Assembly: GCA_025201705.1 (NCBI GenBank)
Contig: MU616934.1
Coordinates: forward strand, 2,196-31,144
Reading direction: 5' to 3'
Length of the DNA stretch: 28,949 bases
Origin: Dissophora ornata
Taxonomy: Eukaryota > Mortierellomycota > Mortierellomycetes > Mortierellales > Mortierellaceae
Below the pieces are notes generated by a model. The model was not told the origin of the DNA. It saw only the letters and a program-made list of their open reading frames with translations, and did not search any database. Below, piece by piece: positions 1 to 11,166 of this stretch. Positions within the stretch are counted from its first letter, which is position 1; every line of letters begins with the position of its first letter. Both the position numbers and the translations under genes were made by a program.

Positions 1-619
1 TACGACCGAGTAACGGACCTCAAGTGGGCGATCAGCGACCTTTACTGCGGCATCACGCCAATCAGTTTGATCAAGGAGTGGGCTCCCCTCTTCGGTACTC
101 CTCTGTCAATAGCACACACAGTGATACACAAGTTCAACGGTCGAACGCGAGAAGGAGCGTGGTATCACAGCAAGAGACAAGGAGTCAAAGTACACCGGGC
201 CTCGAGGCGAGTGGAGCGATGACTATGGATACATTTGTGAGGATGGTTACTGTCCCTGTGGTGGGCGTCTGGAGGACCATAAAGGCGGGATCTGTCCAAG
301 ACCTACACTTAACCCACACGACGCGGACCGCACATTAATACAGAGCCTGCTGGGAAAGAGGCACCTGGGAGCCCATGGAGAGGATAGATTTCAGGTGGAT
401 TGTGTCTTCAAGTCTTTAACACCCTGGCGAGGGGTGGCAGTGGTTGCGTGGGCCCACTGGGTTAGCCCATGGGAACGCGACTGGTTATATAGCGTTGGTG
501 GATACCTTCATTGCGAAGGGGGACATTGTTTGTAGATTCCTACAGAGGATTTTGGCTTTGTTTTCGTCGCGTTATTAAACCAGAGAGACATGTTGTTATT
601 AAAAAAAGAAAAAAAAAAA
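1..619 (+). mobile_element. 3' portion of a poly(A)-tailed repetitive element, copy 1
   Basis: This segment matches a second copy at 28075-28575 in the same orientation. The match is strongest from about 306 to the A-rich tail at about 600-619, roughly nine bases in ten by eye, and weaker with indels back to about 150. The tail fits reverse transcription of a polyadenylated RNA. One frame is open from about 137 to a TAG near 535; it carries a Cys-rich stretch (YICEDGYCPCGG) followed by PHDADRT and LLGKRHLG. A second open frame covers the first 220 bases. The element runs off the left edge and I see no reverse transcriptase motif, so a LINE-like 3' end is inference. The frame switches may mean it is decayed. 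Confidence 0.6.
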
Positions 620-1166
620 GGTCAACGGAAAAAAAGGCAAAGAAACGGGAAACTGGTACCTTATGCCCCATTGCGTACGAGATTCGGACGAGTGTTGCCA
701 TGTTGTATATTACGAGTCCATTTTTTCACTTCAGGCATGTCAGGCTCGGCCATTTCTGTCTCACATTCTTTTATCTTCCAACAAGCCCATAAGCGGTCTT
801 CACCCATGGGAAATAGTGCGCTGCAATTCGGCAGAGGGGGCAATCCGGTTGCACGTCAGAAAGGTGCTTTGTCATTACAACCGCAACGACCATAACACAT
901 GCGGCCGGCATGTGGACAGATAGCGTACCTTTGTTCGACCTTGCGCAGGCGACCACCTTCCTCCTGCTGAGATATCTGCTTGCGACATGCCAAACCATTG
1001 TGCCTCTAGCGATTTTTATGCCATGAGGTTTTTTTTCGATGAGTGAAGACCAGGTTGCTTTTATAGCGGATTGAAAAGATCGATTCGTGGGTTGAAAGAG
1101 ATGGATTTTATGCAGAGCAATCATCTGCGTAGATCACTCATAAACTTCCATTTCGCCCAATTCAAT
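620..1166. other. Intergenic region, nothing recognised
   Basis: This lies between the poly(A) repeat and the stop codon of the TBC gene. It should contain the 3' UTR of that minus-strand gene. Short open frames exist on both strands, but none resembles a known protein or has convincing splice continuity. Confidence 0.5.
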
Positions 1167-4100
1167 TTATTTCGCAAAATCTACAATATCAGTAACACGC
1201 GTGTCGTCATCTCTCTGCAGCTGTGCGCGCGGATCCATCGAGGACACCACAGTCATCCGGAACCGGTCCCTCAGCATATCGATGTCGTTAGAATTAATGA
1301 ACGAAAACTCTGAATATGCCATTTCTAGCAGCTGGTCCATGAGTCGCATGCCCGACAGCAAACTCTGCTTGGCCTTGTTATTTCTGTCGCCTTTATCTTT
1401 CTTATGTGTTGCAGAAGATGCCGTCGCCATAGGGTCTTCATCTTCTATGATACTCGCACCTTCAAGCTCAGTCTCCTTGAACCTGTTGAAGTACCCCTGA
1501 ATTGTCAACACAACGCTCTCGTCATTCTTGCACTGCAGTAACAGGACCTGACAGCTCTTTAGAATAGCTAGGCCCAGCATGAACAGGAATGATGGCCCCT
1601 GAAAGAAGAAACAATCCAAGACACGTGCAGCTACTGGTGCCGGGAAAGCTGACTGATAAAGACACAAGAACCAGGGGATTGTGATTGTTGCTTGATCCAA
1701 GTCAATCTCCTGAAAATGAGCAGCAACTGCGGGTAAAGAGATCCCAACCAGATGTGCAAAGACTCGTTGATCGACTTGAACGCCTAACAGTGTTTTTGAG
1801 TAATAATCCGGTAATAGTTGCTCGCAAACTGTTGCTAACAACCAAAACGCATCTTCTTCCTTCAGGTGGAGAAGCAGGACAGACGCGACGATATTCATCG
1901 ATTGCGCGTAGCCGATGGATGGATTTCGCCAGGAGTAACTGCCGAGAACTCTTCGGAGAGCTCCTAAACCCATGACCGACTGGAAGGCTGGATGACTCGG
2001 CATGCTTCTCATCACGTCCTTTTCGATCTCACCCAGGACAGGTGATGCCTTCTCGGCACTGTTCTGCAGATTTAGTCGATAAGAACCGTCGCCAGATCGG
2101 AGATACGAGGCTCCTGATAGCACCATCCATAGCTGCGGGCGAAAGGTCTCAGTGATTCCTTTTAGGATAAGTGACTGGAGCTCCTTAGTTTTTATCATGC
2201 ACGCATCTTTGCCGTGCAGAGCAAAGTAGTCTACCCACGCGCATTCCAAATCCATGTCGCGTTGTTCTTCCTCTTCTGTGAGTCTGTGCACGCCAGTCGA
2301 TGACTTCTCTGTCGTTCTTGCGAAAAATAGCTGAAGGCCATGCGGGAGAGGGATAATCATCTCCTGGTCTGCTTGAGCCGAGTCCAAGTTATCCCTGTGG
2401 TCCATCTGAGAGCTATCTTCCGACTGACTGCTTTGAGAGTGATCTTGCGACCGTGTCGATCCGATGGCTGAGTCCCGTCTTAGAATACCTTGACTAGTTT
2501 GGATTTCCAGGGTTTTGAGCAGCGCTGTAGAGCTGGCTGTGGATCGCCATATCTTATCAACCACGTCATAAAGTTCTTGATTGCTGCCCTGGTTGCGAGT
2601 GAATACCAGCGTGGATCGGGAGCGCAGCGTTATCATCGCACCTGGCTGAGGGCGAGCCACCAGAGACATGATGCTCGCAAACGTCTGATTGCGGGTCGGA
2701 GAACCGGGGACTGACTGTAGGTTCTGCAGGGGTCCCGACTTGCCAGTACTACTGTTCGAAGGGCTTGACTCTCGCTTCACGTCTACAATCTCCGACAACG
2801 GAATGACAAGCGTCAACGCTGGCAGGAAGAGATCGACCGAGGACGCATCTCCGGCAGAGTTGCTCGATGAGGGCGGCCCTGACATGTAACAAATGAAGTT
2901 TCGAGACAGATGGAGCGTGCCCTCGTGAGTGTCGATGAAGGACCTTGTTTCCAGAGATACAGCGAATTCCTCCAGTAGCCTCTCTGTAGACGGAAGTCGA
3001 AAGATGGAGCGAAAGCGTGCATCCCTCAGATAGGTTTTCAAATCTGACGTAGAGCTGACTAGAAATGCCGGTGCCCTACCAGAGTCGACAGACGAATCTG
3101 AAGGTGCTTTCGGTTGGGCCGTCATGTCCGTCATGTCCGTCATTCCTGTAACAAGTAGTCGCATATACGCGTTACAGAAGTGAGTTAGCATATCCAGCAC
3201 CTCGCGTTGATGAAACTTGGGAAGGAATACACTCTAGAAAGTTAAGAGAAATAAGACGAGAGTTAATTAATGCTGCATTTGACCATCGTTACGCCATGGC
3301 GATGTTTGGGAAAGGGTCCTGAATGTGATACCTTTGAGGTTCTTGTTGTAATCACGATGTAGCCTTTCTGTCCTTGAAGCTCATCCTCGACGGATATCAC
3401 GTCCTTGTACGCTATCTTCGTGCGTACGATCGCATCGGTGTCGCTGTTCACGTTGTATATCGTGGTGGCGTCCGATGTCCTCTCTGTCCTGGTGGAGTTG
3501 TGCCAGCACACAAAATTCTTGGTCAGCGCGATATGCCCTGGCAACACTGAGCCGTCATCATGCACGTATCCTGATCTATAAACTATGTGAACAAAAAATG
3601 ATTCAACATCAAGATACTGCTTTCGATTTTGATTGTTCTTCAAATGCTGCCATGGCGGTACCTCCGACTTACAGCAAAGAAGCTCTTCGTTCTCGATTCG
3701 AAATATCCGGTACAACTCGGCGCTCATGATGGCTTTATCTTGATCGTGGTCCAAGGACACTGGAATTCAAAGGTTGTTGTTAGTCACCCAGTTTGTACAC
3801 CAAATGCACCCCTATTTTTTCAAAAACAAGTGCACTCACATGCTTCGCTGAGCCGATCCAGCTCGAATATCCACCTCCTGTCTGACTCGTTCTCGTCCCC
3901 TCTGTTTGATGCCGCAACTAGTTCGAGTTCAGAGATCTAGAAACATGCAATCGCTGGGGTGTGAGTCCCGTAACAAATACGATTCTCTCTCTCACACACT
4001 CTCTCTCTCTTGTTTTTTTTTGTTGCGTTTTACCTTTGGGAAAACGGTTTTATGGATGCAATCCCAATCCGCCCGAATAGTCGCTTCATCCACAGAGACG

Positions 4101-4822
4101 GCGACAACGTAGTTTTCGAGCGTACATTGAAGAATGATCCTGAATGTCGCATCCTCCATCGATACATTCTCGTCCTCGAGTCGAACACCAACAGAATCTA
4201 GCATTTTTCCTAAGGTATTGGACGCGGTTGATCCCAATGCGGACATGTTGAGCGAGGTGGGTAGCTGGCGAATCGTCTTTTGCGTCGAAGCTGTTCCTTT
4301 CTGAACACTGCCCACAAAATTGCCAAAGATGTCTCCTGCAGAACTCAAGCTGATGCCAGTTTTGTTACTAAAGGAAGCGCGTCGATCGTGTAGAGTAGGT
4401 GGTAGTGTTCTTGGTGTTGACGGCCCGACTGCAGAATGCGAAACGCTTCGCGGGAAGAATTTGAGGAACGAGGGGGAGCTGAGAGTGGAGGGGATCCGCG
4501 ATGGCGGTGGAAGGCGCTGCTGCTGCTGCTTTTGCTGATGTAATTCTTGCTGCTGAGGCTCATCGTCAGGCTGGATGTGTTCGCTCAAAGGTGGGAGACC
4601 GGGCGAGGGCAGTGCAGGAGAAGAAGGTCGTGAAGAATCGTTTGTTCCGGTGGCGCCCATGCTATTGACAAGACTTAGGGACAACCTTCGCAGCTTCTTG
4701 ATTTGCTGCGTCGATATCAATGGCACTGAACGTGTCTGGAGAATGAAGCGGTGGTTGGCCTCCTCGTCCTGCCAGACAACACTCTGATCTGTGCCTGCAC
4801 AGGGGATGGGCTTAATAATCAT
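1167..4822 (-). CDS. Rab GTPase-activating protein with two GRAM domains and a TBC domain (TBC1D8/9, Gyp2-like)
   Basis: Predicted GAP for a Rab GTPase in membrane traffic. Exons on the minus strand are 4822-4034, 3936-3840, 3759-3332 and 3233-1167. All introns are GT-AG, 80-98 nt, and phases agree, giving about 1126 aa. The start was chosen because MIIKPIPC followed by ANHRFILQ aligns with the N-terminus of TBC1D8/9 proteins. The first GRAM region is in exons 2-3; the second (FRSIFRLPSTERLLEEF) is near residues 510-600. In the TBC domain the arginine finger lies in IEKDVMRSMPSHPAF (about residue 847) and the glutamine finger in IGYAQSMN (about 882), so both catalytic residues are present. 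Residues near 130-200 are Pro/Ser/Gln-rich. The Rab substrate cannot be told from sequence. A CT/CA microsatellite sits in intron 1. Confidence 0.9.
3985..4011. repeat. CT/CA microsatellite in TBC gene intron 1
   Basis: Alternating CT with an inner CACACA, followed directly by a T-run. It lies within the first intron of the TBC gene. Confidence 0.8.
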
Positions 4823-5319
4823 GATATCCTGTTCCCGGAAAAGGCTGTTTCCTGAAAATATGGCGCGTTACGCGACTTTTCCAAAAAAAAATAGGTGATG
4901 AACAAGAGACGAAGAAAAGAATCGGATCCGAATCAACTTTTTGGTATGCATTCATTTGCAAATTCATCGTTCTGAAGTTTTACGTTTCGACGTTTTGCTC
5001 GCCCCTTGTACTTGTACTGCATACAGGGGCTGACTAAAATCATGCGTGCTCAACGTGCTTGGTCTCTCTTTTTTTTATTAGGGGCATGGAACGGGCGTGT
5101 GACCAGAAGACAGATAATCTATCATTCTGAGAACAGTATTGACGATCGGCATGCTGATGGATTGAGAAGGGCGAGTACGCTGCTCACAGCTTGTCTATTC
5201 CTTATCTACTGTTCTCTACATTGATGCGCTATTTTCCGCAAACACACAGATGGGTATCTAAGGCACGGGTTGCGAGGGTGCCCCTTGCCAAGGGATGGAA
5301 GCGTGAAAGCAAAGGTCTC
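4823..5319. other. Intergenic region, TBC gene promoter side
   Basis: This lies between the TBC start codon and the PP2A stop codon, both on the minus strand. It should hold the TBC promoter and 5' UTR and the PP2A 3' UTR. An A-run occurs near 4883. No gene or clear motif is visible. Confidence 0.5.
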
Positions 5320-8300
5320 TTAATCAGTGGCGCTGCTGAGGGCATGTTGGTCCATATTCAAAACTTCCTCCAAACTGCGGTGGCGAGAGAGTTCCGTCAG
5401 CACAGTTTCGTCCACTGGAATGATGGATTTCCTCCTGAATTGGTGGATTACAGGCCCGTTGTTCTCAAATGTCTGCAGTTCACTGTTGAAATGATCCTGG
5501 TCAATTCCTCCAGTGCCTTCGTGAGCTTCATCCACAGCCATGTCTGACAGATCGTCTTGATCGAAGGATGCTAATGAAAAAGTGAGTACAAGTACATGAG
5601 TTAGGAGTCGTTGGTACTCGTTGCGCGTGTAGGTCATGTCTGTGACCGGTAAAATTACCAAGCGGCATGCTGATAGCCTCTGCAGATGTCAGCGGAGCAG
5701 GAAGGGGTGCAGTGACGACACCTTGCGCCTTGAGGTTCGCATAGTTATCGGCCGCCTGTTGTTCTAGCCGCTGCCACAGCTCTTCTCTGTCTATCAGGCG
5801 CTTTCGATCGCTGCATGGTCAATAATGTGAATGTGGCATGTGTTAGTATGCTGGGGGGACAGCACTGTACTATCCTAAGATCAGGGATAAGAATTAAAAC
5901 CACTTACTCTTGTCGAGCCTGGCGATAGTGGATTGTGCACTCGTCAAACAACTTGGGCGTGACATCCATAAACAGTTTCAGTGCGTTGTAAATCAGACCA
6001 TGGATCGTGCTAAGGCGAAGGCGAATGACATGTAACTCTGTCAACCCTTTGTCGAGATTCGCTTCATGGCATCCATGAAGTCCGACTTTCACTTACCGGT
6101 TCCAATGGGTTTTGGAATTTTTGTACAATGAGTGGAACATGATGGGCAGGATCTCGTTTGCGTTATCATGGATCAGGTTGACAATATACTCGTTATTCCA
6201 GTAGTACAGTGCCCTCTCTGCAACCTATCGTGGGCGAAGTTAACATGCGTTAGGATGCGTGTCCAAAAAGAATCTTTGGCTATTTGTCTCAGCAGACATC
6301 TACCTGGTAGTTGGGGCTGGAGACACAGCGAGCAATCTGTGTAAATAATGGGCTTTCGATCTTCACAAACTCCAGAGGTTCGATTACGTCAAGAATCTCC
6401 TCAATCTCGTTCAAGAACATGACTTCCTTCGGACTATTCACTTTAGGCCAGAACCGTAGGAGTCCATGAACCACCTAATGAGCAGAAGCAATTTAGCCAC
6501 TAAACATGATTCAGTGTAATTCATAACAAAATACTCATCCTTTGAAAATACCTCTTCGGTCAACGCTGGATCTTTTTCAAGGAACTGGACTACGCAGTAC
6601 GCCAGTTGCGGATGATACAGCGTTAGGGACTTGGTCTTGTGGAGCGGCAGTAAGACCTTTGTCAAGAATGTCTTGTGTTCCTCTTTCAGAGGAAGCGCAA
6701 ACCCATTGATAATACTACGATGTTGCACAAAGGCGCAAGAAAATAAGCGAAATTAATTAAATTGACCACATGTGACACAGAGTTGATGCAGACACCTCCA
6801 ACACTGACATGCACTCTAACCTTCCAAGAATCTCTAGGAGTTCTGCGATGCCATTGTGTCTCTCCTTCTCATATATGAACTGGAAAAACACATTGTTGAT
6901 TGACCGTCGGATGAAGGCTCTTAGATTAAGGAATTTGCCGTAAATACGATGAAGCGTTGTCTTCAAAAAGTCGCGTTCGCGAGGATCCTCGCTATCGAAC
7001 AGCTCCAATAACTATGCAGAGGAGTTGAAGTTCAAATTTAGTATTCGGCGGTTTTACCATCAATACACTTACATCTCTCTCAGTGTCCAAACCGGCCATC
7101 GCAGTAGAGATTTGTTTACCTGGAGAATAAAGTGGTGGTCAATGGCTTTTTTGGCCATGTTTGTGTTGAAGTCTGCCGATTCAATAAACCGGAGGAAGAA
7201 CTCGTATACGATTTGGAGATGAGGCCAGGCTAGCTCCAGAACGGGTTCGTCTTCTTCAGGGTCAAATGCGTCGCCTGACGGGTTCATCTGGGGGGGTATC
7301 GTTCTAAAAAGGTTGGTGGCAAACTTGAAGCATTCGCGGAGCGGGAATAAAAAAAAAAACTTTAGTCAAATCAAACCTTGAGAATTCGTGCAGCGTCTCG
7401 CACTCAAGAACGATTCCGACCTGATACACACCATGTTGACAACAGCCGGATATACAGGCTCGGTAATGACTCCACGGTTGTTCGTGATGTACTCCAGAAT
7501 CTCTGACAGTGCCTGTCGTTTCACCTCCTTGCCAGTGAGCTCCGAGGACGCATCGTTAAAGTCAAAGACAACCGTGCATTGCCCAATCTTCCTTAAGAAC
7601 AACTCCTGTCGATCTACATCGGGCACCTCTATTGCACATACAGGAAGATTAATTAGCACCACGTCAAACGCATTGTTGGGTAAAGTGCGCTCCCATCGAT
7701 ACTTGCCATCCAATGCTTCCAATCTCTCCAGGGTGACACGTTCCGTTACATGGAATCTGGATGACCGCTGTCGACGCGGGGTTTTGCTGATTGGGATGGC
7801 ATCCTTTGGCGAGTTCCTCATTCTGTTGATGGGTCCACTCTTTGGAACCTCCTTTTCACTGGGTGACTTTACTGGATGTGCTGTGGGGCTGGCCGGAGAA
7901 TGCGCACCCAGAACCAAAGGCTCCTGAAGCTGCTGTTTAGGCTAGATTTAGATCATTGTGGAGAAGACGAGCTTAGTGATGAAGCGGCGATAGGAGGGGC
8001 CTTCAAGACCCAAAACTACTGCGGGTAAAAAAAAGGGGGGAGGGTAAAAAGATCACTTGTTTTCTGCCAAGGAATAGGGTTAACCTAGCCTCGTCTAAAA
8101 AAGAGATGCATCTCAACGGTGAAGACATACAGGTTCGACATTCATAATCACAATCGTGGGAGGATTGTTTCGGTCATGCTGCTGTTGCTGCTGCTGCTCT
8201 TGGCCTAAGGTCGGATTGGCAGGCGCAGGGCTACTGGCTTTGCTGAACGGGTTGCTGAAGTTGTATGTGCTGGTGCCAGCATTAGATACTGACTGACCGT

Positions 8301-8454
8301 TACTGCCGTTGATAGACTGTTGGGAGGTGGAGCCTTTGGCTCCATCGCTCGCCGTGACGGTCGGGGAGACAGAGGAGTTGCTTCTGCTTTTCTTCGAGGC
8401 ATCGGAGGTGGCAGTCGACTTTGTCCTGGACAAGACACCTTTCAAGCCCTTCAT
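5320..8454 (-). CDS. RTS1: Protein phosphatase 2A regulatory subunit B, B56 family (Rts1/Par1-like)
   Basis: B56 subunits target and tune the PP2A holoenzyme. Eleven exons on the minus strand: 8454-8131, 7941-7707, 7628-7432, 7323-7120, 7011-6821, 6714-6552, 6474-6304, 6224-6097, 6009-5908, 5810-5659 and 5570-5320; about 705 aa with consistent phases. The Ser/Thr- and Gln-rich N-terminus starts MKGLKG, like Par1. The B56 core starts near residue 187 and carries [70 protein letters not shown] and [15 protein letters not shown] tail of about 130 aa follows. Intron 2 has a GC donor (GATG then GCAAGT). Exon 2 may instead begin at 7932, because two in-frame acceptors lie 9 nt apart. Confidence 0.95.
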
Positions 8455-9196
8455 TGAGCGATGTGAGGGTGTGATGTGCTATGAGAGTGACGCTGTATGC
8501 AGGGTTAGATCAGCCGAGGTGGTCAAACACTGGCTGAGGGGCAAAGGGGATGAAGGTGGATTTTAGGAATGAATAGAGGGAAGGATGCGCGGTTGAAATG
8601 AAAACAAAGAAGGTTGTTGTGTGGAGAGGATGGGTGGCCAAAAGGAATGGAGATCTGACGCAGTGGCTGTAGCCCGGGGTGGCACGATTGCAACGCGATA
8701 TCCTGTATGTGTGGTTTTGCTCCGTGGGGTTTACGCAGGCACACGCAAACACATCAGACAAACACACGAGCTCAAGCACACAGGCATACGACGCACGCGC
8801 ACACGCACAGGGAGCAGTTGACAGTATCGTTCTGTCGTCGGCAGTGCTCCCATGCTCCTGGTTGTCCTGCACCTCCACATGCAGTTCCAAACCGTAAACG
8901 ACAAGCTCTGCCCCTTAACAGATCAGAGCTCGTAGGAGCCATGAACATCGTGGTTTTGCCCGTAGACTACGCTCCGCCCCTAGGTGACCCTGAGTTCATA
9001 CTATCTAGTATCAAGATGCCAATGCGCCATTGATGGTCGGTTCTATGCCTTGAAGCCACAATATTAAGTGCTCGTTCACTCAATACGAGATCTCTTTCAT
9101 GTACAGTAGCTGCAGAGAATGACATTTCAGGTCTCATTTGCGATCCAAAAGATTCTGGGGCAGATTTATTGTGAGAGCGCGTTAAACGCGGATCGC
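8455..9196. other. PP2A promoter side and RPL27 3' UTR; CA-rich low-complexity tract
   Basis: About 740 bases lie between the PP2A start and the eL27 stop, both minus strand. Positions about 8745-8815 are rich in CA/CG dinucleotides (for example ACGCACGCGCACACGCAC). That explains the His/Thr-rich open frames there. No gene is supported. Confidence 0.5.
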
Positions 9197-10645
9197 CTAG
9201 AAGCGGAGCTTGGTGAAGAACCACTTGTTCTTGCCGCTGTTGTATCTATTAAATAAAGTACCCCCGACGGATATGAAAACAGTTAGAGAATAGCACATCA
9301 ATTGATCGTCGGTCTGATTTTCAGCTCATTATGTCTAGTGAATGCCATGGTACATACCTCTCCTCGAAGAGCTTCTTGATGGCCTTCTTGGCCTCCTCGC
9401 GTTGGGAAGGCTCATTGAAGGAGTCAAGGGTGACAGCAGACTTCAAAGTCTCCAACTCCAAACCGTAACTAGATGGGTTGATCGCTAGATGTTAGCTACT
9501 TTGCACCTTAATTTGATCCGCTTGCTGCAAATACCAGAGCCGATGGCTTTCGCATTAAATTACCGGGTGGGCATGACGTGGTTGTAGTTGATGACCTTGA
9601 TGAAGGGCTTGACCTTAGAGCGCTTGGCGACGCGCTTCTTGCCCATGTTCTTGGTGATCTTGAGGGGGTAACGCTCGACACCGGCAACAATGGCGTGACC
9701 GTAACCGCGTTCCTTGGATCCCTCATCAACATGTAATATTGGGAAAAGAGAGAGCAGAAACACAAAGGAATGCAAAGAGACAAGAACATAGGTCATACGA
9801 ATCACACACAAGTTTCCAATGCGAGGAAACGAGCGCTCAAGTGATAAAGTAAAAGCAAAAGAAAAGAGACATGAAACGAGGTCCTCAGCCTCTTCTGGAT
9901 TGATAAGACTTCACTTCCATTGTCGCTTGCGCCAATGGCGACTGTCGACCCCCTGCCCCAGTTCCTTCGTTTCTGTCCAGGTGATCTCATTTAAACGTCC
10001 CTCAAATATCCGCGCATGACAACAGCCAGACACTGGGCTGAGTCGTCTTCCTGTTCCATATCCTCGCCTGTTAAACGAAGCGTAGTTTGCTGTATGTTGC
10101 CGGCAAGCTCCACATCAAAAGATGTTAGTGGTCCCATGAGTCTCTCACAAAAAGTAATCTGCCATCTTTGTGCTGGGACGCTGCTGTTTTTCAGGCTGAT
10201 TGGGAATACTCATGATGCCAACATCCGGTCGACAGTGGTGTAAGTGAATCAGATCCTGCGTCTACTACTGTCAAGATCGCTTAGCTCATACTCCCCCAGT
10301 TCCTGACCTTCCTGATCCCGATCCTGACTCCTCACTCTTTTCCTCTCTCCCGCGATGGCAGTCTTTCCTTCCCCAGGTTGTAATGCAACGATTCAAACAA
10401 AGAAGCAGATGTTGGTTTGCTATTTTTCACAATGACGGCCTTCTTGCCAGCATAACGGCCGTTAAGGATAACGACAACCTAATGATGGGTCCAGTCGAAA
10501 ACGATGATCCTGTTAGCTGTCGATACAGTAACCGATGGATAGATACATCGATAAACGAGGTGTATCAGTCATCCATCCACGCCCACGCTGCCCAATGGCG
10601 TCCGCTCTAGTCACGTGCCTTTCCAGACTTGAGGAATCGAGGCAT
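9197..10645 (-). CDS. RPL27: 60S ribosomal protein L27 (eL27)
   Basis: Structural protein of the large ribosomal subunit. Minus-strand exons are 10645-10619 (MPRFLKSGK), 10478-10424 ([18 protein letters not shown]), 9732-9564 ([17 protein letters not shown] to NYNHVMPTR), 9468-9358 and 9245-9197 (ending [10 protein letters not shown]). The spliced protein is 136 aa, the usual length for yeast and human L27. Intron 1 (10479-10618) has a GC donor (AAAG then GCACGT) and an AG acceptor. Intron 2 (9733-10423) is 691 nt. Keeping the conserved VIVKNVDEG run needs boundaries shared between AAAAAT and ACAT, most simply AT-AC. A canonical alternative (GTGAAA donor, GATGAG acceptor) would delete six conserved residues. 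The last two introns are GT-AG. Confidence 0.93.
10612..10617. promoter_or_regulatory. CACGTG E-box at the RPL27 intron 1 donor
   Basis: The palindrome CACGTG overlaps the GC donor of eL27 intron 1. The ten bases AGTCACGTGC recur 118 bases away in the promoter. CACGTG binds bHLH and Cbf1-type factors in fungi; a role here is inference. Confidence 0.4.
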
Positions 10646-11166
10646 CTCGGGTCAAAAAAGATTCGAAAGAGGAGGATCGCTGCGCCCGCCGCACGGTAGA
10701 AAATATCAAAGCGGCTAAAATTCTGCAGTCACGTGCTTTAAGCGGACAAGTATGTTCGGCGACGCGACTCCATGCTGGCACCCTGCAGTGTATAGCAGCT
10801 CCATCAATTTCACACATCTCCATCATCCTTAGTTGATCTATTCAAATGGCATCGGTAGTTACTTATAGCGTGAGGTAATACGGGCTTCCTGTCCTCCCAC
10901 AGAATACATGGAGAGCCTCAGTGGAAGAAATTACGACACTGCTCCAGCAATGAAGCATCGGGCGCTCTGGATCAGGGGTGTTGCGTGGCTCACATGGGTT
11001 ATTCTTTCAAGTGAGGCGATCGCTGCATTGCTTTATATTCAAGGTCTTGTGGGTCTCTGACACATAGACTATGGATTCTTCTTAAGGGTAACATCTCTTT
11101 GATTGAAAGCCAAATCGTACCCTGCTTCATACTTTATTCCCCCTTCCCAATTTATCATAAATCGCC
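10646..11166. promoter_or_regulatory. Shared divergent promoter of RPL27 and RPL23
   Basis: About 520 bases separate the eL27 start (minus) from the uL14 start (plus). No gene fits between, so both should be driven from here and could be co-regulated, as expected for ribosomal proteins. It contains a CACGTG at 10730-10735, about 85-90 bases upstream of the eL27 ATG, and CT/TC-rich stretches near each start. No other element is recognised. Confidence 0.6.
10730..10735. promoter_or_regulatory. CACGTG E-box in the RPL27/RPL23 promoter
   Basis: Perfect CACGTG palindrome inside AGTCACGTGC, repeated at the eL27 exon 1/intron 1 junction. It may be a Cbf1/bHLH-type site for the divergent ribosomal protein pair. 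Confidence 0.45.

Noticed and set aside
7388..7927. 179-codon plus-strand frame opposite the PP2A gene
   Set aside because: It is antisense to well-supported B56 exons and spans two of their introns.
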